A DNA stretch of 64,000 nt from Liopterus haemorrhoidalis (taxonomy: Eukaryota > Arthropoda > Insecta > Coleoptera > Dytiscidae): the NCBI GenBank assembly GCA_963971575.1, contig OZ020611.1:6522882-6586881 (forward strand), in the 5' to 3' direction. Shown here one piece after another: positions 34,585 to 46,882 of the stretch (positions within the stretch are counted from its first letter, which is position 1; each line of letters starts with the position of its first letter). Made by a program: the position numbers and the translations under genes. The notes under the pieces were generated by a model. The model had not been told where the DNA came from. It worked only from the letters and a program-made list of their open reading frames with translations, and ran no database searches.

Positions 34585-34714
34585 CTTAAAAAACCCTTAT
34601 AACCTCACTCATGTGTGTGTCTGTCTGTCTGTACGGTAGAAATTGTAGTCAAATGGCTGAACATCGAAAGTTGAAATTTGGCACATTTGTACAACTTTTG
34701 ACCCACATTTATCA

Positions 34715-35043
34715 AATGTGTCGGATCAAATTAAATTTAATAATATGGTTCTCATTTACAAAATTACCAATGGTCAGCTGCCATTTTACTTGTATAAATT
34801 ACTTAACTTAATTCAAATATGCATAACTATCCAACAAGAGGTCAAAATAATTTTTAAGTTAAATCAGTTAAAAAAAAAACATCTACAATGAATTCAATTT
34901 TCTTTAAAGGTATTATCGAATATAATAAGCTGCCCTTGAGTGTAAGAAAATGTTCAACAATTAATCAATTTAAAATTAAATATAAAGATTGGTTAGTAAA
35001 CGCTGTTGAACGTTGAGCAAATTATTGTATATTTTTAATGATT

Positions 35044-35126
<83 letters not shown>

Positions 35127-35487
35127 TTTTATTTTATTTTATTTATTTATGTATTTATTTATTTTTGTCATTTATATTGATTTTATGTTAATTTTATTTT
35201 GTTGTAATTACTATATTTACTATATTTTATTTAAGAATTGTTTTATTAATATTTTAAATGTGTACAATGTATATCTTTTATATTATGAATGTGATAATGC
35301 TCTAATGTGATATTTTAAAATTTTATACATAGTTTTTTTTTTAACTCCAAATTTATATATTTATATTTTTTAATATGTTTAATTAGCTACACTTTGTATA
35401 TTTTGCATGTATTTTATCTTTTTTTATTTTTTTATTTTTTTATTGTAGCTTTAACTATTTAATAAAGCATTATTATTATTATTATTT
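34715..35487 (+). pseudogene. LINE 3' fragment nested in HINE-A2
   Basis: Frames give TSTMNSIFFKGIIEYNKLPL, then SVRKCSTINQFKIKYKDWLV and a stop near 35015. This is the usual last segment of Jockey/CR1-group ORF2 ('F..G...YN.LP..IR......F.....L'). A 120-bp (TTTA)n array and a 3' UTR ending AATAAAGCATTATTATTATT follow. The A2 element resumes directly after. ATTT is present at both junctions. Confidence 0.6.
35041..35160. repeat. (TTTA)n microsatellite
   Basis: About 30 near-perfect tetranucleotide units within the 3' UTR of the nested LINE fragment. Confidence 0.92.
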
Positions 35488-36239
35488 AGGAAAACTATAG
35501 AGAGTTCAAAAAAATATAGCGCGGGATAAATATAAACAAATATGTATATAATGGAAAAATAAATATATTTTTAAAAATTTTGAGTGGGGTATCAAATGAA
35601 ACCTCTTAATGCGTGGATGCATAAACAAATTTTTATTTTTGAAAACTCATTTTTTTATGAGGTTTTTGTCAACATAATGGCAAAAACTTTTGTCCCCCAC
35701 CCTCCCAGAGGGGTTGAACTAAAATCTGAAATAAATCTCAGTAATGTACATTGATGGGAACTGGAATAGTTCAACAGGAAATTTTGATCAAATTGTTTTT
35801 TCGCAAAATATTGATTTTTTTGTGTCGTCGAAAAAAAAATTATTGGGTTGTATCAAAGAAAGCTCTTAAGACTTAGATAAAGGAATGGGAAGCAGTTTTT
35901 TATTTATTTATTTTTTTTTTATTTTAATACGATTTTTTTCAAAAAGTACCTCCCGCACCCTTTAACCCTGTGGGGTTAAATTAAAAATCTGAAAAATTTC
36001 TAAGCAATGTATATTGCTATGAACCAGAAACGTACGAGAGGACTTTTTTATCCGAATTTGTTTTTAGAAAATATTACAGTTTTTTTGTTACTGAAACAAA
36101 TTTTTTTTTTAATTTAAATTTTATTGTGAGGCACTTTTATTTTATTGTGGAGCTCTTTATGTGCGAATTAAGGAATGGTAATTGATTTTTGAAATACATT
36201 TCATTTTGAGTAAATTTGGCAAATTATTAAGATTTTCGT

Positions 36240-36700
36240 TTAATATCTTAGCTACAATAAAAAAAATATATATTTGTATATAAATGGATACATTTTGTTA
36301 TGGGCAGAGAAGAGGTATGTAAATTTATTTTGCAAATGTCGACTAGGAAAATAAATAAATAAATAACTGTCCGGTTGCTGGGATTCCATTTCTTGAGCAT
36401 CTGTTAGTTTTTCATATAGTCGCAATATAAACAATGTCTCTGTAGGCGTTATACTCTTGCGTGACAAAAGATTGTCCGCAGTGTTGTCTGGATTTGAATG
36501 ATATATTTGCAAATATGCAAAAAAAAAAAAAAAAAAAATGCCTTAAAATATATATTATGGTATTATTAGAGATATATGATACACGGTAGAAAAAATCTAA
36601 CTGCAACCCTCTTGTCGTGCCTATTGATTTAAAGGTTTTAAAACCAGCACTTGTAATTGTGTTATGTAGTGACAGGCATTCATCGTTTGGCCTTCTAATA
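36240..36700 (-). other. Foreign segment with protein-like minus-strand frames and a poly(A) run
   Basis: The minus strand is open for 86 codons with PDNTADNLLSRKSITPTETL and FILRLYEKLTDAQEMESQQP, a composition unlike the AT-rich background. In another frame RRPNDECLSLHNTITSAGFK appears. A 21-base A run lies at about 36519-36538 on the plus strand. I do not recognise the family. It interrupts the HINE-A2 copy. Confidence 0.35.
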
Positions 36701-36892
36701 ATCATCATTCACTGACAACCTACAAAATCCTGAAATGTGTGAAAATTCACATCTTCACGTCAATTTTTAAGTCAATAATAAGAGATATTTTAAGTTAAAA
36801 AAAAACAGTTTTAGCCCCGAACACCCTATGGTCGAATCCTGGTTCCACTCTGTCATCATACCAAATTATGTGAAAATATGTCCATCGTGTTT

Positions 36893-37165
36893 TTTCGTGA
36901 ATCTCGGACAGACAGACAGATAAAAATTGATTTTTTATCTGTTTATATTTGATGATCTGAAAAGCGTATATATGTAAAGTGTATCCCAAAAAAATTAAAA
37001 ACATATATAAACCTCCAATTTTATTATCGTAATATAGATATTAGCAAAAAATCAATTTTTGTCTGTCTGTCTATCTATCTGGCCAAGATTCACGCAAAAA
37101 CGGCCGTGAAGAAGACACATGAGTGATAGCATAAATGATTCTTGGTTATATCTATGAAACCCTAA
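36893..37165 (-). mobile_element. Further HINE-like fragment
   Basis: On the minus strand TTTAGGGTTTCATAGATATA (37160 region) precedes ACCAAGAATC. The segment also carries CTGT and ATCT runs near 37060-37080 and ACAGACAGACAG at 36907-36920. The layout resembles HINE-A2 but the sequence is different, so it may be a fourth family. Confidence 0.4.
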
Positions 37166-37699
37166 AGATGATTATATAATTTTTAAAAAACAAATAATAT
37201 TTTGAATTGAAGATTTACATTGTCATGCCCGACTTGATAGATTGAATAAATAACTGGTCGACTATTTTAACCCTTTTTTTCTAATCATATTGGGCAATCA
37301 GTGCGCAGAACTCTTTCCTGAAGCATTATAGGTCGAATGTAGGCCAAAGAGATTTAGGGAACAGCCCTACACCTGCATTTCAGTATCAGATTTACCATAT
37401 GCCATCACTGCAGCGGATTTGACACGGAAAACAATCATTTGTTGTTTTTTTTTTATACTATATACTATTTTTTGTTATACTGGTTTGGATTTGTATTATT
37501 TTTAATAGAACAGTTGTTGAAATGACACAAGTTTAGGCCCACCAACTGGGATTCTAAGCTTTTAAAACTAATTGAAAATTTTATGATAAAATTACCGTTT
37601 ATCTTTTTCATAAATTTTTTATAAATTACTATTTTATAAGTTCTTAGCAATATCGAATTTACGTATAAGTTTAACCAACTACATATTAAGGATTCACAT

Positions 37700-38237
37700 G
37701 ACTAAGTTTTAAGAGCTTGATACCACACAACAAATTTAAAGAAAATATTTTTTTTTCGACGACACAAAAAATCAATATTTTGTGAAAAACCAATTTGATC
37801 AAAATTTCCTGTTGAACTATTCCGGTTCACATCAATGTATATTATTGAGATTTTTTTCAGATTTTTAGTTCAACCTCTCTGGGAGATAGGATGGGGGACA
37901 AAAGTTTTTTGCCATTATATAGACATTAACCCCATAAAAAAAAATATTTTTCAAAAATAAAAATTTGTGCATCCACTCATTTAGAAGTTTCATTTAATAT
38001 TCTACTCAAAATTTTTAAAAAATATTTATTTTTCCATTCCCTCGCTGTATTTTTTTGAACTCTAATTTTTCTATATGTGAGTCAAAAAGTTGTTCAAGTA
38101 TGCCAAATTTCAACTTGCTATGTTCAACCGTTTGGCTACAATTTCTACCGTACAGATAGACAGACATACAGACACATAAGTGACGTTATAAGGGTTTTTG
38201 GGTGGTCATACCTACAAAATCCTAAAAATGTGTACAA
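37700..38237 (-). mobile_element. HINE-A2 5' portion
   Basis: The minus strand starts TTTTAGGATTTTGTAGGTAT at about 38237, then GACCACCCAAAAACCCTTAT, a short degenerate GTCT run (38152-38180), ACGGTAGAAATTGTAGCC and the body to GATCAAATTGGTTTTTCAC. The 3' half was not found next to it. Confidence 0.6.
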
Positions 38238-38239
38238 CA

Positions 38240-39530
38240 AAAATTGTCTATAGTAATAATATTTACAATGTTTTTTTGCGGTTATTGTCTTATAATCATC
38301 TGAAACATGTAGAAACCAAATATAAAGCAGAAAAAATAAAAAGAAACAGATACAAACTCCAATTTTATTAATATAGATGTTAATTTTGTATACGAAACTT
38401 ATAATCTGTGGGGATTGTAGTATCCTGCCTTATATCCGTTATTATTTGATCACACTAGGAATAGGGATTGATAATCAAACACAGTATTATTTCTACCTCA
38501 CTCGCCGCACTCCAGATAACAACTGAATATCATGGTCATCTAACCAATTCAACTCATTATCTAAGTTGGCGGATTACTTTATTTTACCGTTAACTGATTA
38601 CTAAGGCCCGGGTAAAATAAGTTTTTCTAAGAAATTAGTTCGTTTTTCATTTTTCATTTTTAGGAGGCTGCAAAAATATTTGTATTTTTTAGTAATCTTT
38701 CTTGTGTTAGATTTAATTATCCGCAACTCAAACAAATCGAACTGATACTCCTTATAGTTGTTCATTAAAATATGAACTATCAAGTGTTATACGTGTCAAT
38801 CAGATTACATAATTGGAAGACTGTAGCTCATTAAAATTTTATAAGAGATAAGATTTAAAATATATTCCATACCTATGCATATTAGGTTTTTTATAATTTT
38901 TGAATATTTTTGTCAACTGAATTTATTTGAGTGAAAATGTTTTTTAATATTATTTGGACGATTTTTTTTTTGTGATGTAATTGGCTTTTTGATTTCTCGA
39001 TTGCCAGGTACGATTATTTAGTTGTTTGTCTTTTTACCTAATCTATTTTAACTGAGAATGATGAGTATGATTTGAGAATTGGACAAGGGGGGAGGTGGAC
39101 GGGAAAAAGGGGGTTTGCCAGTGAGGCCCGTCACGGCAGGACTTTGGTAGCACTATTTGAAGGGGGGCCATGGAAGGTTTAACAATAGAGTTTGTATTTT
39201 ATTTAATGAATATGATTTCCTAGTTCGACATTTTTTAATTTAGCTAATTTAACAAATTTATATAATAATCAAATATGGTTTATTAAATTTAGTCCTTCAT
39301 AGATTAATATTTGTAGACTCTAAATATGAGGCTACAGCTTCATAATTGTTTTATGAAGACTCAATATAATTTTTATGTTGGTAGGTAGAGGTATCTGTTC
39401 AGAAATTAAGGATTTTATTCATTTTGTTCAACTTTGTATTTTGTATATGATAGTAGTAGTTTGTCAAGTGGTTTGGATCAGCAGGTATATTACACAAACG
39501 AAAATTTAATGTATATATATATATATATAT
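38240..39530. other. Intergenic sequence, nothing identified
   Basis: A G-rich patch at about 39085-39180 and an (AT)n run at 39513-39532, which is the 5' boundary of the next LINE, are the only features. Confidence 0.4.
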
Positions 39531-39534
39531 ATGC

Positions 39535-41386
39535 GTGATAAACTTCTCATCCTCCAAAAGCAGTACTTAAATATCCCAATCAACAATCCTACACAGAGAG
39601 AAATACGTTTAAAGCTAAATATAGAAGGGCAATTAAACATGCTAAACTTACGGCGAATTCTAATTTTATCAAAAATTCAAATAATATTCCGAAAGCAACT
39701 TGGCAAATTATAAATAATAACCGGTTAAAAAATACACGGACCAATTGCGCTTCAACTCTTACTGCAAACAAAATTAATTCTTTTTTTGTAGATATTGCAA
39801 GCAATATAATTAATTCTTTACCCACTACTGACATTTCTCCTTTATCTTTTTTTCAACCAAATCTTATTCTTTCAAATAATCTTTTCACATTCGAAACTGT
39901 TTCTTTCAATACTGTAAGAGATATAATTAACTCCTTGAAAAATAGCAACTGTAAAGATGCATATGGTTTAAGTATGAATGTTGTGAAAAAGGTTAAAAAT
40001 ATTATAATATATCCTTTAACAAGAGTAATAAATACATGTATACTATCTAATTCTTTCCCCGACTCTCTAAAACTGGCATCAGTTATTCCGTTACATAAAA
40101 AAGGCGAACTGAATGATCCGAATAACTACCGTCCTATATCATTGCTCCCTGTCTTCTCTAAAGTGTTTGAAAAAATTCTTTTTAACCAGATAACGTCTTA
40201 TTTCGAATCCAATAACCTCTTTAGTGAGTCACAGTTTGGTTTTAGGAAAAATAGATCCACCACACAAGCTATTTTGGAATTTATTCTCGAAATATCCAGA
40301 TGTTTTGAAGCTAAAGAGTTTTGCTTATCTACTTTCTTGGATTTAAGCAAGGCTTTTGACTGTGTATCGCATGATATATTACTGGCTAAACTTGCTATGT
40401 ACGGTTTCAGTCACAGTAGCTGTTCACTTATAGAATCGTATCTAACAAACAGAAAACAGTTTGTATGTATAAATAATTCTAAGTCAGATTCGCTCAATAT
40501 TATGTATGGAGTACCGCAGGGTTCAATTTTAGGTACATTACTATTTTTAATTTATTTCAATGATTTCTCTTCTGCTATTGAGACGAAATCTATTTTATAT
40601 GCCGATGATACGACCCTTATAACAAGATCATTGTCCCTGGAACACATGCAACATGTTTCTAGTGATAATTTATCTAAAGCAAAAGACTGGTTTTTGTCAA
40701 ATAAATTATCATTAAATGAGGAGAAAACGCAAAATTTACTCATAACAACAAAAAATCATAACCATAATAATCCGGATTGCATTAAATTTTTAGGAGTCCA
40801 TATTGATCCTCATTTGATATGGGACCATCACGTTGCCCATATATGTGAGAAATTGTGCAAAACCATCTATCTTCTAAAAAACCTACAAAAAACAGTTACA
40901 AGGGATGTTTTATTAATTACGTATTTTGCGTTATTTCAGTCGCACATAGCATACGCTCTTTTAGCATGGGGACACTCTGCCTCTGCTGAAAGAGTTTTTA
41001 GACTACAGAGGCGTGCAATAAGAGTTATGGAGAGTGCATCTTATAGAGTCGATTGTAGGTTACTCTTTAAAGAATTTAGAATCATGACACTACCATCACT
41101 TTTTATCTATCATTGCTTAGTATATGCCCATCAAAACCTAAATTCTTTTGTCTCTTATGAAGACGTTCACAAATATAACACACGTAATAAATCAAATATT
41201 TACCCCAATTTTACACGAATAAATAAATCTAGATATAGTATTAACTATTATTCTATAAAGTTTATGAATTTGTTACCAGTCTCCACCAAAGAATTAAGTT
41301 CAGTACAATTTAAAAAAACAATTAAAAACTTATTGACTGAAAACCCAATGTATAGTTTTAAGGAATTTTTTGAACTTAATTTATAA
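39535..41386 (+). pseudogene. LINE ORF2 reverse transcriptase, 5'-truncated (Jockey/CR1/L2 group)
   Basis: The first about 400 bp encode the linker before RT (KYRRAIKHAKLTANSNFIKN, SNNIPKATWQIINN) with one frameshift near 39600. From 39935 a 483-codon frame is open. It has NNYRPISLLPVFSKVFEK, STFLDLSKAFDCVSHDILL, GVPQGSILGTLLFLIY, the catalytic ILYADDTTL (YADD at about residues 223-226), the thumb region KFLGVHIDPHLIWDHHV, and a C terminus YNTRNKSNIYPNFTRIN. It lacks the endonuclease domain. A stop at 41384-41386 is followed by a short 3' UTR and (ATT)n at about 41490-41512. The RT is otherwise intact, so this is a fairly young insertion into an (AT)n run. It is closely related in layout to the LINE at 44842-46881. 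Confidence 0.9.
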
Positions 41387-41389
41387 CTT

Positions 41390-41515
41390 CTGTGTATCAA
41401 TTATCATTTTGTAATTAATTCATGTTATTGTAATTTATCTGATTGACTGTCCATTAATGATTATGTATTGTATGTGGACAATAAATAAATATTATTATTA
41501 TTATTATATGATTAT
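41390..41515 (+). repeat. LINE 3' UTR and (ATT)n tail
   Basis: GTATGTGGACAATAAATAAA followed by ATTATTATTATTATT is the same type of 3' end as that of the minus-strand LINE at 44745. Confidence 0.75.
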
Positions 41516-41529
41516 TATTATATACTAAA

Positions 41530-42600
41530 AAAAAAAAATGTTTAAAATAACAAAAAAAAAAAAAACTACAAACAAACAACTTTTATTTGCTTTCAATAAA
41601 TCAAACTAAATATTAATTTTGTAACGTGTACTAGCTAAAAGACGAAATGATACTTAAACGTCTAGTAATTTCTGACAGTCAGAACCGCTTCTGCGACCAG
41701 GTTTAATATCTAGAAATTCCGTTTATGCACGTTCGATAGTCGCTAATTTTGTCAGTATCGTATTGATGCCTTAAATTTTTTGTATATAAAGTCTGTTCCT
41801 TTGGTTTAGGCAGAACCAGATTTTCAATTATAGTTACTTTTACCGATTGATTTACCGATCATTTTGTTCACGAAAAGCCAACTTCAATATACAAACAAAA
41901 TAGCTAATGACAATTTACAAAAATGAAAATTCCGGTTAGTTCCACCTAATCGTTTGGAATAGACTGTATATTTTGATTTTCTGTATTTTTTAAATTAATT
42001 TATACATTTTAATATAATATATTTAAAATATTATATATTTTAGTTATTAATATAAGTTTAAACTATATGAGTCCATCGAATAAATAGACACGCCACTGGC
42101 AAATCTAATTACGAACTAATAGACAATTAAAAACTTATTTTACCCGGGCCCTACTGATCACAAACCTATACACTACAGGTATTACACGAATCGTTAATCA
42201 TCTTATTTTCAAACAAATCAAACAGGTGCAGTCTATGAATTTTTAATAAAAAGCCAGTTTGAAGAAGTTTGTTTAACAAATTTGCAAAGGTATAATTTCG
42301 CTGTAGGTATGTAATGAATGATGTTCATGTTTCTGGAAGCGAATTAAATATGCAGTAATTCATATGGTAATTTATGTTGTGAATTGGTTGCGAAAGTATA
42401 CCTCCGAGACATCCACTACTGCCATTATCGTAGATTACTGTTTGACTAATGCATCCACTAATGGTGCATAAGGTAATTGATATAATAGCTTACTCCCACA
42501 TCAATGCCAGGCAAAATTAAAATAATCTATTATATTAATTCATATACATTATATGCTTTTTTTTTGCAATATTCGTCGTCATCAAGATACTATATAAGCG
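41530..42600. other. Intergenic sequence, nothing identified
   Basis: Two A runs near 41526 and 41560. No coding or inverted-repeat structure seen. Confidence 0.4.
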
Positions 42601-43559
42601 CCTTGCTCAATACCTAGTAAGTGGGGAGGAAAACTAGCAACTTAATATGATGCAGCAGTTATTTGCTAATTGCATTAGTCATGACATTTTACTCATAAAA
42701 TTAAATAAATATGGGTGGTGTCGTTGCACACTAGTTTAGTTTATACCTCACAAATAGATTCCAGTTTGTGCAGTTGTCATTCAAGATAGAAAAGGTAATA
42801 TAACAGATGAAAACTCATGTCTTCTTTCGTTTAGGGCCGAATTCAGAAACGTTCCTAATCCTCATCTCATCCTCACCACAAACTCAATTGGCAATAAGTC
42901 ACTCATTTGGAATTCAGAAACAAAAGTTGGATATTAGTAACTCATTGCCCACTCACTTATCTGTCAAATTTGAGTGAATAGTGAGTGAGATTTGAGGCCA
43001 GTAGCTGGTAACCTTAAATTTGACTCATTTAACATTTTGCTTTATATAAATATAGAAATATATTTGTATTAATGTGGATAATGATTTTTTAGAGTATGTA
43101 GAAGTTGAAAATGTTTATTTAAATGTGCATCGATACATTTGGAACGTAAAAAGAAACAGTAATCTATTTTTTAATACAAAATAATTGTTTTTATCAGGCG
43201 GTATATGCGGGACGCTTAAGATCCTCTTCAAAATATCACTAAATATGAACTTATTCAGATATTTCATTTCTTAAGAAACACTATAACACATAAATTATTT
43301 CCTACAGTATATCCAAAAATTGAGGTACTACAGAAGCATAGGTTGTCTATTCCTCCATCTGTGGCAGGCATAATTTTATTAGATATGACAAATTATATTT
43401 CTTAATTCATTATAATGTATCTTTATTTAAGAGAACACATGGCGACTTACATTTACTTAATCAACCTTTGATATGCAAAATAATATAATAAGTTGCCGAA
43501 AATATTGCTGTATACCTGGGTAGATATGTTAGATTTCTCGGAACTAACGAGAATATCGG

Positions 43560-43893
43560 GAAAAAAATCTTGGATTTAATGAATATCGCTGGTTTTCCTG
43601 AAGTCACTGGTTGGATTGAAGGTACCCATATCGAAATAGGAAATCCAGGAGGCAGAAATGTGGAACTATTTTGAAATAGAAACGGCTAGATGTGATTAAA
43701 CGTGCAAGTAGTAGCAGGTGCAAACTGTAAAGTATTTGACAATGATATTTGCTGGCCAGGATCTGTCCATAATAGCAGGATATTTAATAGTAGTTCTGTT
43801 AAAATGATAATCGAAGAAAATCGATTGTCTGGGCTTATTCTCGGTAGTAATGCTATAAAAGCAGCTTTTATTCTGCACCATTTTATAAACTAA
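43560..43893 (+). pseudogene. HARBI1-like DDE transposase remnant
   Basis: Frames give VTGWIEGTHIEIGNPGGRNV (the 'GCIDGTHI' first catalytic motif with Asp replaced by Glu), then LNVQVVAGANCKVFDNDICW and PGSVHNSRIFNSSSVKMIIE (the 'WPGS.HDSRIF' motif with Asp to Asn), LSGLILGSNAIKAAFILHHF. These are the hallmarks of Harbinger nucleases. An internal deletion joins 'LILG' to the C terminus, removing the last catalytic acid. Weak similarity starts near 43190. Several stops precede the open part. Not active. Confidence 0.85.
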
Positions 43894-44286
43894 TAAAAAA
43901 ATAATAATTATAAATACATTTATTATAATTATGTTGTATATTTATTTATAATAAATTATTTAAATAACATTATAAGTTTTCCTAAAATTTTTGTTTTTAA
44001 AGTTTCTTGCATTAATTATTGTTCGGCATATTTTTTTCTTATTTCTTGCTTTTCTACTTGCAGCTCTTGTTTACACATATATTTTAAGCCAATATTCTTC
44101 GGGACGAAAGATATGAATTTTTTCATCTTGCGGGATATTTTTTTCTAAGCTCTTCATTATACCTCTAATTCTTTTTCAATTGCAGTAGCTCTTGATGTGT
44201 ACGCAGTTTTCTTAATTGTTTGCCTATTTTCCTATTATTTTTAATTTGGTAATTCGATTATTTGCCTATTGTAAAAATTAATCTAT

Positions 44287-44388
44287 TTAAAAATTACATC
44301 CCCTGGGAGTAGAGTCGTCTTTTGAAGGTGTAGTCATCATCTGTATGCATTGGGCAGCGTCACCCGTCATAAATATTCTATTTGCCAT
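44287..44388 (-). pseudogene. Harbinger second-ORF N-terminal relic
   Basis: A minus-strand frame starting MANRIFMTGDAAQCIQMMTT, then PSKDDSTPRGCNF and stop, lies just inside the right TIR in opposite orientation to the transposase. That is where Harbinger elements keep their Myb/SANT accessory gene. The Myb domain itself is not visible. Assigned by position. Confidence 0.4.
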
Positions 44389-44744
44389 GATAAAAACAAC
44401 AATATATATAAAATACACTATATTTTATTGAATTGAGTTTTGACAATACACTACTGTCAAAATGTTTATTACAATCACTACCAAAAGGTTTCCATGGCTA
44501 TTACGTATTGACGTCATAAAATTAGTGACGTTTTCCCTCAACCGTCCCTCAAGTTAGTGACTCATTTACAATTGTTTATGAATAACAAAAGTGAGTGAGG
44601 GAACGACTCAACCTAAAATGAGTGAGATATGAGGTGAGGCTGAGGTGAGGATGAGGTGAGGATTAGGAACGTTTCTGAATTCGGCCCTTAATCTCGGTTT
44701 TCCCCAGGGATCTTCGTCCCCATTCTATTCATAAATGATTACTA

Positions 44745-46882
44745 CTATAATAATAATAATAATAATAATAATACATTTATTGACTACATTACATAAAATA
44801 TGTTTACAGTCAGTCTTAGTTACATAATGAAATAATATAAATTAAAAATGAACATTATTAAAGTCATCAATTTCATAAATGGGATTTGTCAATAAATATT
44901 CTTTAAGTTTGTTTGAAAATGTCTTGATTGGTAGGGATCTTATTTCCTCAGGTATTATATTGAAAAATTTAATGGCGTAGTAGTTTGCGCTATTTCTTGA
45001 TTTTTGAAGACGAAGGAAATTACTACGTATATTATTTTTTTGCCGTGTGTCATGTCCGTGGTTGGAAGAGGGGAAGTTAGATAAGTTCCTGTGCATGAAC
45101 ATTAGGCCTTGGTAGATAAATAAGGCAGGTAAAGTCATTATTTTTAATTTAATGAAGAGCTCACGACAGTCAGCTCGAAAAGGAGCACCAGCTATGACCC
45201 TAACAACTTTGCGTTGAAGAGCGAAAATTCTATGGGCTGCTGGTGAGTGTCCCCAGACAAGAATGCCGTAGTTCAGGTGTGACTGAAATAACGAAAAGTA
45301 GGTCATTAGCACGACTTTTTGGCAAACTTCTGCTTTCAAATTACGAATTAAAAATACTGTAGACCTCAGTTTTCGGCTTAGGAATTCACAGTGCTGATCC
45401 CAGCGAAGTTGTGGGTCGATGTGGATACCAAGAAACTTGACGTACGGGGGGTTTGAAAAATCGTGTTTCTTAGTGGAAATCATCATTGATTCGGTTTTGC
45501 CAGTATTTAAAGTTAATTTATTCCTGTGAAACCAAGATGCGGCGTGTTCTACTACGGATTTACTCTCTAAGCGAAGGGAATTTAGGTTCGAATTTTTGCA
45601 GAATAAGATGGTATCATCTGCGTAAAGAATAGATTTTGAATTTATAAAGAGAGGAAAGTCATTTACGTACAGCAGAAATAGCAAAGGGCCAAGAATAGAT
45701 CCTTGCGGGACACCAAAGTGTATAGGAAGAGTTTCAGATTTGACATCACCAAAAAGTATAAACTGCTTCCGGTCTGATAAGTATGATTTGATTAGAGAAC
45801 GGCTGTTGTCATCAAATCCATAGAATATAAGTTTATTAATTAAAATATCATGCGAGATGCAGTCAAATGCTTTACTTAGATCTAGAAAGGTACTAAGGCA
45901 GTATTCTCTAGATTCAAGGGCGTCAGTTATAAAAGATATATATTCCAGAATTGCATCTGTTGTACTTTTACCGTATCTAAAACCAAATTGAGAGTTTGAC
46001 AGCAGACCGTTATCAATTAGGTGCTGAATCATTTGCTTGAAGAGCACTTTTTCAAATATCTTGGAAAATACAGGCAAAATGGAAATTGGTCGATAATTGT
46101 TAGCATCGTTACTGTCTCCCTTTTTCAGTATCGGTAGGACTTTAGCCAATTTAAGTCTGTCGGGAAAGCAGTTACTTGAAATTGAAAGATTAATTAGTTT
46201 CGTGAGAGGAGAAATGATAGGTTCTTTTACGGATTTTAATAGTTTTACGGGTATGTCATAAGGATCAGGAGTGTTACCGGTTTTAAGGGAGAAAATTATG
46301 TCTCTAATAGTGATTTCACTAACTGGTGAGAAAGAAAAATTTAGGTTTAGATTTGAGAAATTTAGAAGAGAGGTATTTGGAGATTGGTTAGATAAGGGAA
46401 GTTTATCGATAAGCGATTTGGCAATGTGAGAGAAGTGTTCATTAAATTGGTCTGGTGAGATGTTTGTATTGGGGAATCTTTTCGTGGTATTTCTTCTCTT
46501 ATTAATAATACTCCAAGAAGCTTTCTGTAAGTTATTTGACCTTATTATAAAGTTGGAGTGCGCTTCGATTTTGGCCTTTGATATTTCGCTACGATAGATG
46601 CCTTTAAATTTATTACGTGCAGCTTTATTTGCATTATTAGGATTTTTGAGGTATTGCTGGTTTAAGAAAGACAGGACATTTCTCATCTCACGAAGATGAT
46701 CATTGAACCACTTTACTTTTTTCAATAAGGTAGGCTGAGACGAAGTTTTGATTTTCTTTAGGGGAAAAGATGTTTCAAAATTCATATGAAAGAATTGAAA
46801 GAATTGTTCAAACATCTCGTTGGCGTTAGATGTAGAAGATAGAAAATCCCTACTATTCTTATTACATAAATTATCATCTTAC
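44745..46882 (-). mobile_element. 5'-truncated LINE insertion with (ATT)n tail
   Basis: On the minus strand the element starts at about 46882 in mid-ORF and ends with AATAAATGTATTATTATTAT at about 44755. It sits inside the RT of the older LINE, between its GFPQGS and ADD boxes. No clear target duplication could be read. Confidence 0.82.
44842..46881 (-). CDS. LINE ORF2 with intact reverse transcriptase (endonuclease missing)
   Basis: The frame is open without a stop from the 5' truncation point at 46881 (about 22 codons before the first ATG at 46815) to TAA at 44842. From that ATG, in order: linker KKVKWFNDHLREMRNVLSFL (about 31-50), NNYRPISILPVFSKIFEKVL (about 239-258), TFLDLSKAFDCISHDILINK (about 309-328), GVPQGSILGPLLFLLYVND (368-386), catalytic SILYADDTIL (YADD 398-401), KFLGIHIDPQLRWDQHCEFL, SLFQSHLNYGILVWGHSPAA, and a C-terminal domain ending NPIYEIDDFNNVHF. 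All RT catalytic aspartates are present. The AP endonuclease and ORF1 are absent, so it cannot mobilise itself. It is the longest and best preserved coding region in the window. Clade: Jockey/CR1/L2 group; finer placement needs a tree. Confidence 0.92.

Larger units (their letters stand above)
34585..36768 (+). mobile_element. HINE-A2 copy interrupted twice
   Basis: Starts AAAAAACCCTTATAACC with a short GTCT run (34618-34633) and ACGGTAGAAATTG. It is broken at about 34715 by a LINE tail, resumes at about 35488 (GGGATAAATATAAACAAATA), continues with AAAAAGTACCTCCCGCACCC, and ends 36700-36768 with ACCTACAAAATCC, TGAAATGTGTGAAAATTCAC and a T run. A second foreign stretch (about 36240-36700) carries a poly(A) run. 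The end coordinates of the internal insertions are approximate. Confidence 0.65.
42831..44690 (+). mobile_element. PIF/Harbinger element with TTA duplication
   Basis: The left end GGGCCGAATTCAGAAACG (42834) and right end CGTTTCTGAATTCGGCCC (44687) are perfect inverted repeats, continuing with GTTCCTAATCCTCATCTCAT inward. TTA flanks both ends. Length 1854 bp. It holds a decayed HARBI1-type transposase on the plus strand and a relic of a second gene on the minus strand, the expected two-gene layout. Subterminal GAGTGAG/CTCACTC motifs are repeated at both ends. Confidence 0.92.

Noticed and set aside
35038..35310. 90-codon hydrophobic frame that looks like a membrane protein
   Set aside because: It is the (TTTA)n array read as Ile/Tyr/Leu/Phe repeats in a LINE 3' UTR.
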